NCBI RefSeq assembly: GCF_041260665.1
Contig: NZ_JBGCCT010000022.1
Location: 124,001 to 188,000 of the forward strand
Reading direction: 5' to 3'
From: Catenulispora sp. GP43
Lineage (GTDB): Bacteria > Actinomycetota > Actinomycetes > Streptomycetales > Catenulisporaceae
Length of the DNA: 64,000 nucleotides
Each line of letters opens with the position of its first letter. Position 1 is the stretch's first letter. The notes under the pieces are model-generated. The model ran no database searches and was not told the origin of the DNA. It worked only from the letters and a program-made list of their open reading frames with translations. Positions 50,193 to 59,020 of the stretch are shown in pieces. The translations under genes were made by a program, and so were the position numbers.

Positions 50193-50945
50193 ATGACTGG
50201 TGATCCGGGTTTCGGCGGTGTTGTAGCCCGCATGCTGGAGAGCCGTGGGCTGAGCGTCAGTGGTTTGTCTCACGTCTTCGGTATCGAAGAAGGCGAGCTA
50301 CAAACGGTTCTTGACGGAGCCGACCCGAGGCTCGAGCTGGTGCGGCGACTGGCGTCGGCGTTCGGTCTCCACCTGGAAGACATGCTCGTCATCGCCGGGA
50401 TCGACCTGCCTGACGACCTCAAATTCCTGGACCCGCGAGCCAGGGGTTGGCTCAGGCGGCTGGTGTCCCGAACAATTCGCCTGCGGCCGACGGCGCTGGA
50501 TGAATTGTTGCGGTATGTGGAGAGCCTGCCGCGTGAGCTTCGTACCGAACCGGTTCCGCATGTGCCCGCCCGACATCACTATGAGCCGGGAATCGGCGGA
50601 GTGCTGCTCCACATGCTTCACAACCGCAACCTGGACTGGGGCGATGCGGCATGGATGCTGGGTGAAGCCACGGACGGACGCATCTACTGGTCCGCATCGA
50701 CCGTCGGCATGGTCGGCGCGGGTCGCAAGGAGGTGACGCCTGAGTTGTTGGTCGCGCTCGCCCCGGTGCTCGGCATCTCTCCCGACGACTTGTCTGCGGT
50801 GGCAGGGATGGATATCCCTTCGGCGACTCCTGCCGCCGAGTCGAACGCGTTCATGATGGCTGATGTGCTCTGGGAAGCCCGGTCATTAACTGTTGACCAG
50901 GTCAAGAAAGTATATGAGAAAGCTGAGTCGCTCTCCGAGGGGTGA
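50193..50945 (+). CDS. HTH-type protein adjacent to the Rhs gene
   Basis: 250 residues from ATG 50193 (GTG 50175 is possible). The N-terminal part has an XRE-like helix-turn-helix (GGVVARMLESRGLSVSGLSH, FGIEEGELQTVLDGADPRLE, LVRRLASAFGLHLEDMLVIA) and a second related unit at about 135-215 (GGVLLHMLHNRNLDWGDAAW, LVALAPVLGISPDDLSAVAG). The spacing of 24 bases from the toxin-like gene suggests a regulator, and an immunity role is conceivable but not supported. Confidence 0.65.
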   Translation: MTGDPGFGGVVARMLESRGLSVSGLSHVFGIEEGELQTVLDGADPRLELVRRLASAFGLHLEDMLVIAGIDLPDDLKFLDPRARGWLRRLVSRTIRLRPTALDELLRYVESLPRELRTEPVPHVPARHHYEPGIGGVLLHMLHNRNLDWGDAAWMLGEATDGRIYWSASTVGMVGAGRKEVTPELLVALAPVLGISPDDLSAVAGMDIPSATPAAESNAFMMADVLWEARSLTVDQVKKVYEKAESLSEG

Positions 50946-51148
50946 GGCCGTCGCGCCGCCAGCATGGGTGGCGGCGCGGCATCGCTTGTACCTGCGGCGG
51001 CCCCGGTGCTCTGGTCCCCGGAAATCTTGATCAACATGTTCCGCGACCACGGTCACCTTCGAGGTCGAAGTCGACGTCGACAGCGGCCACATCACCCTCA
51101 ACATCACGGGCACGTTCACCTTGGTCGGCTGCGCGAACAGACACGCCT

Positions 51149-51531
51149 GTGACGTATGACCATCGCTCGGATTACAAAGACCTTCCGGATGACCTCATGG
51201 TGCTCATCGATCATGAGGTCATCCGGCCCTGTCTGGCGATCGCGTTCCGGCTGGGGGAGCTGAGCCACAGGACGGTCGTCGTCGAATACGCCGACGACGT
51301 CAACCCCGGCCCGGGCGTCGAGCTATGGCTGGAGACCTCGGCCGGCGATGTCCAGAACTTCCCGGTCTGGCAGCCCAACGTGCCGCGCTTGTCGACTGCG
51401 GCAGGCATGCGTCGGAACCTCCTGCGGTTGTTGGAGAATGGCTTCCGGAGTTGTCGCTGGGATGGGGCGAGAACGTCCGCTTCGACGAGTTGCGCAACCC
51501 GGGCGACGGCGCCGGCGACCCCGAAGCTTGA
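51149..51531 (+). pseudogene. Hypothetical gene with a -1 frameshift
   Basis: From GTG 51149 the frame reads TYDHRSDYKDLPDDLMVLID, HEVIRPCLAIAFRLGELSHR, TVVVEYADDVNPGPGVELWL, RRNLLRLLENG. At about 51440 one C appears to be missing, and a second frame continues LPELSLGWGENVRFDELRNP and ends DPEA at 51531. No family recognised. The tail of an earlier small gene (TVTFEVEVDVDSGHITLNIT, about 51045-51157) overlaps its start and has no start codon of its own. Confidence 0.45.
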
Positions 51532-51598
51532 TGCCGGTCCCACCCCATTGCCCATAGCGCTGTGTCATTCAGAGGCGGCCACTCATGCTCACCGGCCC

Positions 51599-52153
51599 TC
51601 AGGAGGTAATGATCGGTTCCAGGGCGATCGAGCACCCCAGCTGCTGTGCCCAGACGATCACCCCGATCGCCCGTGGACACACGCGAGCGAGCTCCCAACG
51701 CCCGATCGAGTCCCGGCTCACGCCGACATGCCAGCCGAGTCCGTCCTGCGTCAGCCCGAGGGCCAGACGGCGGTTCTTCAACGGAACGGCCAGCCGGCGT
51801 AGCTCGAAGTCCTCCCACGGCTCGCCGCGCCAGGGACGTGCCGGTCCCGTGCGGACTTCGCCGTCAGGGCCGACGATCACTAGGCGGCGGCCGAGGCTGC
51901 GAGACCACTGGAACATATGCTCCAAGGTGGGTTCCATGGCCCCGGTCTCCCACTCCGAGATTGCTCTACCTCGGAACGGCATTCCGTTCGCAAGCTCGTT
52001 CTGGGTAAGCCCGGCGTGCTGTCGTGCATCGCGCAGGTCACCGAAGAGTCGCGAGAGGGCGAGCTCCGCTGCATAGTCAACGTGCAGTGTCCGTGACACA
52101 AGCGGTCCGTTGGCGCGACGGTGGCGGGGCTCCGTCGTGTCTTTCGTGCTCAA
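51599..52153 (-). CDS. Double-HTH (two XRE domains) protein, copy 1
   Basis: 184 residues from TTG 52153, overlapping the stop of the HATPase gene by four bases. The first HTH at 32-80 (LFGDLRDARQHAGLTQNELA, RGRAISEWETGAMEPTLEHM) and the second at about 122-170 (LKNRRLALGLTQDGLGWHVG, RDSIGRWELARVCPRAIGVI) are separated by the strand SLGRRLVIVGPDGEVRTG. It closely matches the proteins at 59021-59587 and 58360-58875. In this module it probably acts as a DNA-binding partner of the HATPase. Confidence 0.82.
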   Translation of the reverse strand: MSTKDTTEPRHRRANGPLVSRTLHVDYAAELALSRLFGDLRDARQHAGLTQNELANGMPFRGRAISEWETGAMEPTLEHMFQWSRSLGRRLVIVGPDGEVRTGPARPWRGEPWEDFELRRLAVPLKNRRLALGLTQDGLGWHVGVSRDSIGRWELARVCPRAIGVIVWAQQLGCSIALEPIITS

Positions 52154-52581
52154 AGCGTCACCCTACCCGGTGTCATGATCTCGGCCCACACCATGCGCGA
52201 GCTCTGATCGCCGAACACGCCCCAGGCTGAGGACACCGCCGCGACCATCGCCAGGCCGCGGCCGGCCTCGGCCTCGTCGCCGAGCTTGTCGAGTTCTTCG
52301 GCGGTGTCGATCGAGGCGAGCTCGCAGACGTGGGGCACTATCGGGCCGCCTTCGTCGACCACGTGGACCTGCCACCGGTCATGGCAGTCGACGACTTGCA
52401 GCGTGAACTTGCCGTTCGGGCCGCCGCTGGCGCTGTGTTGGATCGCGTTGCCGGCCAGTTCCGATGCGATCATCTCGATCAGGTCGGCGCCGTCGCAGGC
52501 GCCGGCCACGAGGCGTGTGAACTCTCGTACTTCTGTCAGGTGCTCAGGTAGCCCTTCGAAGTTTCTAGACCAGGACAACAC
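52150..52581 (-). CDS. HATPase (RsbW-like anti-sigma kinase), copy 1
   Basis: 143 residues from GTG 52581. The GHKL ATP-binding fold shows the N-box ASELAGNAIQHSASGG, the G1 region VHVVDEGGP and the G2 region AEAGRGLAMVAAVSSAWG. Small stand-alone HATPases of this kind act as anti-sigma or switch kinases. Upstream gap of three bases to the partner gene and four-base overlap with the double-HTH gene show one operon. No sigma factor target lies next to it, in contrast to classical rsbW loci. Confidence 0.85.
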   Translation of the reverse strand: MLSWSRNFEGLPEHLTEVREFTRLVAGACDGADLIEMIASELAGNAIQHSASGGPNGKFTLQVVDCHDRWQVHVVDEGGPIVPHVCELASIDTAEELDKLGDEAEAGRGLAMVAAVSSAWGVFGDQSSRMVWAEIMTPGRVTL

Positions 52582-52584
52582 GGC

Positions 52585-52890
52585 TCACCCCGCGCTTGCC
52601 GCGTCGCCATCGGGCGCCAGGTCGTCGATGGCGTCCTCGATGTGCTTGTTGACCACCTCAGCGGCCTTCTCCGGCCCGAGCTTCCGTTCGTGCATGGCCA
52701 GACACAGCAGGGAGGCTCGCAAGCCATCGAGGTGCCCAGACCAGGTCGTGAGTTCAACGGAGCTGTCTGGACTGAGTGCCATCGGGTCGAAGCCCACGGC
52801 GGCAGCCGTGTACAGCAAGATCCCGTAGCTGTCCGTGTGACCTTCTTCGATGACTCTGTTGAGAATCCTGTCCTTCGCACTCTCAGTCAT
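52585..52890 (-). CDS. Helical partner protein of the HATPase module, copy 1
   Basis: 101 residues from ATG 52890. Sequence is helical and acidic: ESAKDRILNRVIEEGHTDSY, GILLYTAAAVGFDPMALSPD, LRASLLCLAMHERKLGPEKA, VNKHIEDAIDDLAPDG. The same pattern (HxDSY, LCLAMHE, AAxVVxxHIE) is present in the protein at 60072, so the family is conserved between the two module copies. No known domain. It overlaps the upstream membrane-protein gene by 8 bases. Confidence 0.6.
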   Translation of the reverse strand: MTESAKDRILNRVIEEGHTDSYGILLYTAAAVGFDPMALSPDSSVELTTWSGHLDGLRASLLCLAMHERKLGPEKAAEVVNKHIEDAIDDLAPDGDAASAG

Positions 52891-53215
52891 GTGCACCCAT
52901 CCTTGATCGCGAAGCCCGAGACTTGATGTGTTGGTGGTGCCAGAACGCGGGGTTGTGACCGCGGGCCACGGAAGCGTGCCTTGGTGCCGGTGTTGGCCCA
53001 GCCCGGCGTGGCCGGTGTTCCGAGATGCGGTGGCGGCCGTCGCTGGCGGACTGTGTGCCGGCGCGACCGACAAGGAGCGCCCCCGCCAACAGCGGTGCGG
53101 CGCAGACGAGCCACACCTTTGACGGCGTCCGGGCGGCATGACGTCCGCGGGTGACCGAGGGAGTGGGGTAGTAGCCGTAGCACCAGAGAGTCAGTGCCAG
53201 AAGCGTCGTCTGCAT
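52883..53215 (-). CDS. Small membrane protein, head of the HATPase module
   Basis: 110 residues from ATG 53215 with a strong GGAGGAG site four bases away. N-terminal hydrophobic segment TTLLALTLWCYGYYPTP and a second one at 35-52 (WLVCAAPLLAGALLVG) suggest two membrane passes; the C-terminus is Arg/His-rich and may be poorly ordered. Its end overlaps the partner gene (ATGACTGA). It is the likely first gene of a four-gene operon. No family recognised. Confidence 0.5.
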   Translation of the reverse strand: MQTTLLALTLWCYGYYPTPSVTRGRHAARTPSKVWLVCAAPLLAGALLVGRAGTQSASDGRHRISEHRPRRAGPTPAPRHASVARGHNPAFWHHQHIKSRASRSRMGAHD

Positions 53216-53474
53216 CCGCTCCTCCGTCGTTCGTCGAGCGTTGGGATTCGCGGCTGGTGGTGTGCCGCATCCCGACGTCGACGGTAAGAGCGCCCTACCT
53301 GGGTCGATCCAACAAAGTGTTGGGTGGTCTGTGCTCCGATGCGTAAAAGATCATGCAGGGACAAGGTGCGCAAACCGCATGGTGTAGCGAAAGGTGGCTT
53401 GCAGCCTCTCCGATCTCAGCTGCCTTCGGAGCGTCGGAGCTATCCGTCACCGGTTGCTGGAAGAGTCTCCGGCC

Positions 53475-54068
53475 ATGGACACCGATGCGTACTGGCGGCT
53501 CATCTCGGACAGCCTGGACTTCGGACCGGGCAGGATCGCCCGGCAGGCGTTCCTGCAGGAGCAACTGGCGATGCTATCCGCGTCCGACATCGTTGCGGTC
53601 GGCGTCCATCTGGATCGAGCGTCCGATCGCGCCTACTCCTGGGACCTAGTCGGAGCTGCCAAGCGGATCTTCGGCGGATGGCTTTCAGACGACAGCTTCG
53701 AGTATTTCCGCCGGTGGCTGATCGGGTGTGGCCGCGGCGCCTTTGATATGGCAGTCGCCGACCCCGACTCGTTGTCTGCGCTTCCTGAGGTCCAGCGGCT
53801 GGCGGGTCGGCACTTCCGTACCTGGAACTGCGACCTCGAATGGCCCGAGTGGGAGTCGCTGGCCTACGTCGCGATCGACGCTTACGGTCGGGTCACCGGA
53901 GAGGACGAGTGCGCCGGCGCCTTCTACGCCGCGGTGAAGGCTCAATTGGCCGGCGACAACCTCGCACGCCGTCCTCGCGGGGAGTACTGGGACACATCAG
54001 ACGACGCCGCCTCAGCGGCGCGGCTTCCCAATCTCACTGCGATGTTCCCGCCCCGCGCTCTAATCTGA
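53475..54068 (+). CDS. DUF4240-domain protein
   Basis: 197 residues from ATG 53475. The N-terminal part matches DUF4240: MDTDAYWRLISDSLDFGPGR, LMLSASDIVAVGVHLDR-like helices and the hallmark WDLVGAAKRIFGGWLSDDSF, YFRRWLIGCGRGAFDMAVAD, PDSLSALPEVQRLAG. The C-terminal extension (LARRPRGEYWDTSDDAASAA) is Pro/Arg-rich. Function of the family is unknown. It stands alone, opposite in strand to the HATPase operon and next to an IS5 copy. Confidence 0.8.
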   Translation: MDTDAYWRLISDSLDFGPGRIARQAFLQEQLAMLSASDIVAVGVHLDRASDRAYSWDLVGAAKRIFGGWLSDDSFEYFRRWLIGCGRGAFDMAVADPDSLSALPEVQRLAGRHFRTWNCDLEWPEWESLAYVAIDAYGRVTGEDECAGAFYAAVKAQLAGDNLARRPRGEYWDTSDDAASAARLPNLTAMFPPRALI

Positions 54069-54090
54069 CCCGGAATCCGATCGTCGGCAC

Positions 54091-55214
54091 TAGGCCGTGT
54101 TGGGGAATGTGTCAGGTGCTGCGTATCCAGATCATGACGCTGGCCAGTAGCAGCCCGGCCTCGTAGCTTTCGCTGAGCTTGTCGGCGCGGGTGGCGATAC
54201 CGCGCCACTGTTTGAGCTTGCCAAAGCAGCGCTCGACCGTGTTCCGCTCTTTATACAGTTCAGCGTCGTGACCGACCGGTCTGCCGCCCTTGGAGCCTTT
54301 GCGCTTGCGGGCGGCGGCCTGGTCGGTCTTCTCCGGGATCACTGCCTTGATCCCGCGACGGCGCAGGTAGGCCCGGTTCGCTTTCGAGGAATACGCCTTG
54401 TCGGCCAGCACCGCGCCCGGTCGGCAGCGGGCCGGGCCGCCGCGCGGGTCCCGCACCGCGATCTTGTCCAGCACGGCTTCGAACTCCGGGCTGTCCCCGC
54501 GCTGGCCCGCGGTGACCTTCAGCGACAGCGGCCTGCACCGGCCATCGGCCGACAGATGGACCTTGGTGGTCAGCCCGCCTCGGGACCGTCCGAGGTCGGC
54601 GGCGGCAAGACGGGCCTTGCGCCGCCGACGCGCCGCACGACGCGCCTCTTCCTGCGGATCACCGGCCGAAACGGGGGCGGCGGCGGATCCGACAACAGCC
54701 GGATCGCCTCCTTCAGCCCGTACGCCAGCTCCGCCTGACTTAGAGGCAGTTCGTCCTCGCCCACCGCCCCTTTTTTGCCGCCGACCTCGGCCAGCGATTC
54801 CTCGAACGCCTCCAGCGTGGTCTGCTCGAACACCGCTCCGGCGGCATGCTGGTGCGCCCGGTTCGTCGTGGAATCCACCGACACAACCCGCCAGTCGATC
54901 TGCCCGCGCCCCTGCGCATCGGCCAGCACCGCCTCAAGAAGCCGAGCCCACGTGCCGTCATCCCGCCACGTGCTGAAACGGTCGTAGATCGTATTCCAGT
55001 TGCCGTACCGCTCCGGGACGTCCCGCCAAGGCGACCCACACCGGAACCGCCACATGATCCCGTTGAACTGGGCCCGCAGCTGCCATGACCTGCGGCCCAG
55101 CTCCGGGACCGGGATCAACACGGCCAGACGCTCCCACTCGGCATCGGTCAGATCGAACCGACTACGTATCCCGCTCGGCATCTCAAGAGGCTACTTCAAT
55201 TCCCAACACGGCCT
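54091..55214. mobile_element. IS5-family insertion sequence (IS427-like, two-frame)
   Basis: The left end TAGGCCGTGTTGGG at 54091 is matched in inverse by CCCAACACGGCCTA ending at 55214, with TA beside each end. About 1.1 kb long, it contains a transposase in two overlapping frames. The right end lies directly at the stop codon of the neighbouring XRE-type gene. It separates the halves of the regulatory module in this copy. Confidence 0.8.
54112..55181 (-). CDS. IS5-type transposase in two frames
   Basis: Frame 1 (55181 to 54570) begins PSGIRSRFDLTDAEWERLAV and holds the N-terminal domain and first catalytic Asp (RVVSVDSTTNRAHQHAAGAV). Frame 2 ends at 54112 and holds VLADKAYSSKANRAYLRRRG (second Asp) and KERNTVERCFGKLKQWRGIA (Glu). 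They would join by a shift near the run of prolines and CCCCCG at about 54670. Several IS427-group elements need such a shift, so this may be normal rather than broken; a simple mutation cannot be excluded. Confidence 0.75.
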
Positions 55215-56436
55215 AGGCGATGTCGAGTAGTTGAGCCAGCTGGGCCAGCTGTGGTGCCTGGCCTGGCCTGCACGCGCGGACCAGGGCCAGGACCAGGTCG
55301 CGGGCATCTGTGCTGTAGACGATGGTCTCTCGGGACTCTGCGACGGAGGCGAGCAGCGCCGGAAGTACCTGCGCGGTGTTGCCGGCCTGCTGGTGGCTGC
55401 GCGCCAGGTCGATGAAGTGCTGGGCGCGGCGGTTCGTCGACGGGATCTCGCTCGGATCGAGGCGGGCGGCTCTGTCCGTGGCCACGTTCGCGTGACCGGT
55501 CTCGACGTCCAGGGCCACGCCGTAGACCGCGACGTTCGCGCTGTTGAATTGTGTGTGCGGGTGCTGGTAGCCGTGTTGTCGCTGTGCGATGCCGGCTGCT
55601 TCGTCCCAGTACCTCCACGCATCGGCGGTGCGACAGGCGCGTGCGGAACCAATGGCGGCGAAGAGCAGCAGGGAGCCACACAGAGCGGCCTCGCGCGGGG
55701 TGCTTGCTCGGGCAATGTGCTGCCTCGCACACAGGGCGATCTCCACGGCCTCACTCGGTTCGCCGGCGGCGAGCGAGGTCATGGCGGAGGCCCAGCCCGC
55801 GAGTGCCACGAGCTCGGGTTCGTCGGCCTCGGTGGCTGCCAGGAGTGCGCGGTCTGTGCACCGTGTGGCGAGGGACGCTGCGCCTGCGCAGAATGCGAAT
55901 CGTTGCGCCAGTAGGTAGACGTGGGTGAGCAGCTTGTGCATTTCTCGATGCTCAATACCTGTTGCCGAGCGCGCTGCCATGACTGCGTCGGTGAGCAGGT
56001 CCGGTAGCACGGCGCCAAGAGCTGCGTATTGCGCTCGCGATACCCGCCATCCGGCCCAGGCGTGGTGAATCCGTTCCTGCAGTGAGTCCACGGTGCACTG
56101 TGGGCCGTCGGCGACCGGCGCGAGGAGGGCGAGGCTCAAGGCAAGGCGCACCTGGGGGACCGCGGGATGCTCGGGCACTCCGGTTGTGCGCAGCGGGCGG
56201 AGGTCGAATCCGACGAGCATCGAGGCGTCGCTCATGCCCAGAGCGCGGGCGATTTCGATCAAGTTGGAGAGCCGCTCGGCGCCGCGTCCCTCGACCTCGA
56301 GAAGCCGCAGCCATTCCTCGGATCGCCCGACCAGCTCAGCCAGTGCCTTGCGAGGCATGCCGCGCCTTTTCCGGTGCCACTCCACACGTTCGCCAGTAGT
56401 GAGCGGGGCGGCGCTACGCTTTTCGGACGACGGCAT
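55213..56436 (-). CDS. XRE regulator with TPR-like C-terminus, copy 1
   Basis: 407 residues from ATG 56436. An XRE HTH at 12-65 (LTTGERVEWHRKRRGMPRKA, LAELVGRSEEWLRLLEVEGR, NLIEIARALGMSDASMLVGF) is followed by a helical repeat body (LLTDAVMAARSATGIEHREM, AVEIALCARQHIARASTPRE). It is divergent from a flavoprotein gene 118 bases away, and the related protein at 60569 is followed directly by another flavoprotein gene, so the pairing is conserved. Its stop codon abuts the IS5 end at 55214, so the native end may be a few residues longer. Confidence 0.8.
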   Translation of the reverse strand: MPSSEKRSAAPLTTGERVEWHRKRRGMPRKALAELVGRSEEWLRLLEVEGRGAERLSNLIEIARALGMSDASMLVGFDLRPLRTTGVPEHPAVPQVRLALSLALLAPVADGPQCTVDSLQERIHHAWAGWRVSRAQYAALGAVLPDLLTDAVMAARSATGIEHREMHKLLTHVYLLAQRFAFCAGAASLATRCTDRALLAATEADEPELVALAGWASAMTSLAAGEPSEAVEIALCARQHIARASTPREAALCGSLLLFAAIGSARACRTADAWRYWDEAAGIAQRQHGYQHPHTQFNSANVAVYGVALDVETGHANVATDRAARLDPSEIPSTNRRAQHFIDLARSHQQAGNTAQVLPALLASVAESRETIVYSTDARDLVLALVRACRPGQAPQLAQLAQLLDIA

Positions 56437-56554
56437 CGGACACCACCCGGGGCATGATTAACGGAAAGTGGTATCGATGCTACGGTGCGCGACGGTCGTT
56501 CCGGAACCCTCGTGCCCTGTTTTTCTGCGGCCGTGCGGTTGGAAGGATGCTGTC

Positions 56555-57109
56555 TTGCCTATAAAGCCCGTTCTCTACGCGATCGGTTGCGGTGGCTATC
56601 CGTCGGAGTCCATGCCGGATCTCGTAAGACATGCGCAGGGTGAAGGATGGGAAGTCTGTGTGGTCGGGACTCGGATGGGAATGCGGTTTCTTGACGCCGA
56701 CCGGCTGCGAGAGATGACCGGGCACCCTGTCCGTGATGATTATAAGAATCCTAATGAGGCAGACGTACTACCGGATGCGGACGCCTTCGTGGTCGCGCCG
56801 GCGACCTTCAACACCGTCAACAAGGTGGCCGGGGGCATCTCCGACACGTTGGCGCTCGGCTTGATCAATGAGGCCATCGGCATGGGGAAGCCGGTCATCT
56901 TGGCGCCTTGGCCGAACCAGGAGCTTGTCAAGCATCCGGCTTTTCCTCGCAGCGTCGAGCTGCTTGCCGAATTCGGCGTGCGCTTCGTGCTTGATCGTGC
57001 GGCGCTCCCGCTGCCTGCTTCGGGCCGGCCAGGGGCCGCAACCTTCCCTTGGGCCCAAGTGCATGCTGCGCTTGCGGTCGCGAAGGACGAGGTCTTGGCG
57101 GGCCGCTGA
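56555..57109 (+). CDS. HFCD-type flavoprotein, copy 1
   Basis: 184 residues from TTG 56555, with AAGGA seven bases upstream; the longer open frame from 56468 has no such site. The fold shows PVLYAIGCGGYPSESMPDLV, the FMN-site motif VAPATFNTVNKVAGGISDTL and ALGLINEAIGMGKPVILAPW. Family members bind FMN and include (de)carboxylases such as those acting on cysteine residues or phosphopantothenoylcysteine, but the substrate here is unknown. A very similar gene occurs at 61789. Confidence 0.8.
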   Translation: MPIKPVLYAIGCGGYPSESMPDLVRHAQGEGWEVCVVGTRMGMRFLDADRLREMTGHPVRDDYKNPNEADVLPDADAFVVAPATFNTVNKVAGGISDTLALGLINEAIGMGKPVILAPWPNQELVKHPAFPRSVELLAEFGVRFVLDRAALPLPASGRPGAATFPWAQVHAALAVAKDEVLAGR

Positions 57110-57338
57110 CACTTGGTCTCGACTTGCCTTCGCGGCGTTCCGTTCGGCGTGCGCCGGCAGACCTGAAGCGCCTTCACGCGATCGTGTGAAATCTCAGCGT
57201 GCTTCCTGGTAGGGATGTGGGATGCCGCACGTGAGGCGCTGCTGCGGGTATATCTTCGGCAGCTGAGAAGCAAGTACCCCGGCCGGTGCTACGAACACCG
57301 CCGGGGCGTGGCACCAGGAGTAAGGCTAGGGCTCCCGA

Positions 57339-58229
57339 ATGCGTATCCATCGTAGCGCGCGCGTACGTTTTTTCACCACTTTGGGCAATGAAGTTCTGAG
57401 AGACAGCCGCTTGAGTTTCTGTGCTCGCGGCATCCTCGCTTATCTGCTGTCCCAGCCGGACGGTAAGCGCGACGACATCCGGACGCTCGCGGAGCGGACG
57501 CCGGAGGGGCGGGAACGTGTGGCGTCCGCCATGCGCGAGCTGGAGAAGCTCGGGTATCTCGCGAGGACCAAGAAGCGCACACCTGAGGGGCATATCTACA
57601 CCGACGTAGAGGTCTTCGACAGGCCTGGGGGAGCGTCGTCGCAGCTCGGGCCGAACGTCGGGTTCCCGGACTTCGGTGGGGCGGTTGCCAGCCCAGACGG
57701 CGATCACCCCGTGAAGGAACGGGGTGAAGAACCCACCCACCCGGCGTCGGCGCCGGATGACGCGGATCCCGGGCGGGAAGGGGACTGCGACGAGGAGACG
57801 AGGGCAAGCGCCGAGCTGCTCGCCCGCGCATTGCGAGCCGAGCCTCGGCTGGCTTTGGGATGGATCGACGTACTCCGGCTCGCGCCCCTGGTGACCGAGT
57901 GGCGGCGCCGCGGTGCCTCGGAGCTGCACATCGCCGGTTCACTGACCTCTGGCTTGCCGCGAGGCGGGGTGTACCACCCGGCGCGGTTCATCGAGACGCG
58001 CTTGGTCGCGAAGATGCCCCCTGAACGATGCGTAGCCCCAGCACGCATGGAATGTGACGGGTGTGGGGTTCCGGTGCCTTCCGCTGGCCTGTGCCATTCT
58101 TGCGGGGAGAACGGGCCTGCTGTGGCTCAGCGCTCACCGGAGAACCAGGTGCTTGCCCGTGGTGTCGCAAAGGCGCGTGCTGCATTGCGAGGCCTGTCGA
58201 TCGACTGCGTGACGCCTGCGTTGGCGTAG
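57339..58229 (+). CDS. Winged-helix DNA-binding protein with zinc ribbon
   Basis: 296 residues from ATG 57339. Residues 15-105 are a winged helix: LRDSRLSFCARGILAYLLSQ, RDDIRTLAERTPEGRERVAS, AMRELEKLGYLARTKKRTPE, IYTDVEVFDRP. A disordered acidic part follows, a helix (ELLARALRAEPRLALGWIDV), and at 230-250 a zinc ribbon (ECDGCGVPVPSAGLCHSCG). It follows the flavoprotein gene in the same direction. A decayed copy occurs at 62358-62566, so the gene is part of the duplicated module. Confidence 0.7.
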   Translation: MRIHRSARVRFFTTLGNEVLRDSRLSFCARGILAYLLSQPDGKRDDIRTLAERTPEGRERVASAMRELEKLGYLARTKKRTPEGHIYTDVEVFDRPGGASSQLGPNVGFPDFGGAVASPDGDHPVKERGEEPTHPASAPDDADPGREGDCDEETRASAELLARALRAEPRLALGWIDVLRLAPLVTEWRRRGASELHIAGSLTSGLPRGGVYHPARFIETRLVAKMPPERCVAPARMECDGCGVPVPSAGLCHSCGENGPAVAQRSPENQVLARGVAKARAALRGLSIDCVTPALA

Positions 58230-58359
58230 GAGAGCGTCGCCCTACCGAACTTGGTTGCGGGTCAAGCGGCTTCGCGGCTGGCTTCGCCTAGTGTTGTTCC
58301 GCTGATCCCGGGCAAGGATCGTGAGTAGGCCTTCAGTCACTGCATTTTGCCGGATCGTC

Positions 58360-58875
58360 TCACGCTGTACCAAACCATTGGGGCCGCAAGGCAACAGAGC
58401 ATCCTAACTTCTGCGCCCAGACGATCTGCGCAATCGGTCGCGGAGGAATGCGAGTCAGCTCCCAATATGAGATCGCCGACCCGCTGACGCCTACGAATCG
58501 GCCGACCTCCTTTTGGTTCAGCCCCAGAGCCTTGCGGCGACTCTTCAACGGCCCAGCGAGTCGCCGCAGATCGAAAGCGTCTCTTGATTCATTCGGCAGC
58601 AACGAGGGAGGTTCGGGCGACAGCACCTCGTAATCCGGGCCGACGATCACTAGGCGTCGATCAAGCCCACCTGACCAGCGCGTCAGGTTCACCAAGGTGG
58701 GTCCCAGCCGTAGGTTCTCCCACTCGGAGATCGTTTTTCCACGAACCCCGACTCGGGATGCCAACGCAGCTTGAGAGATCCTGGCCCTTCGACGGACTAG
58801 CGTTAGCTCGCCAACGATCTGCACGAGGACGTGGTTCGCCGCTCTATTGACTTTCAGCGTCACCAATAGCCCCAT
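58360..58875 (-). CDS. Double-HTH protein, third paralog
   Basis: 171 residues from ATG 58875. It has two XRE-like units (LTLVRRRARISQAALASRVG, KTISEWENLRLGPTLVNLTR; LKSRRKALGLNQKEVGRFVG, SAISYWELTRIPPRPIAQIV) around GGLDRRLVIVGPDYEVLS, closely matching the proteins at 51599 and 59021. It has no HATPase gene next to it. It may be an orphan left by duplication. Confidence 0.8.
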   Translation of the reverse strand: MGLLVTLKVNRAANHVLVQIVGELTLVRRRARISQAALASRVGVRGKTISEWENLRLGPTLVNLTRWSGGLDRRLVIVGPDYEVLSPEPPSLLPNESRDAFDLRRLAGPLKSRRKALGLNQKEVGRFVGVSGSAISYWELTRIPPRPIAQIVWAQKLGCSVALRPQWFGTA

Positions 58876-59020
58876 CGGTAATGCCGGATCGCATCCGAGC
58901 CCTCCACATGCGGCGCGTAAATCCCACTAGCGTAGAACCATCGTAGAGCACTTAGAACCCATGTCCGTTCTGAGTCCTCATTTGACGCCGTCATGTGGGC
59001 AATATCTGTAGCTATCAGAC

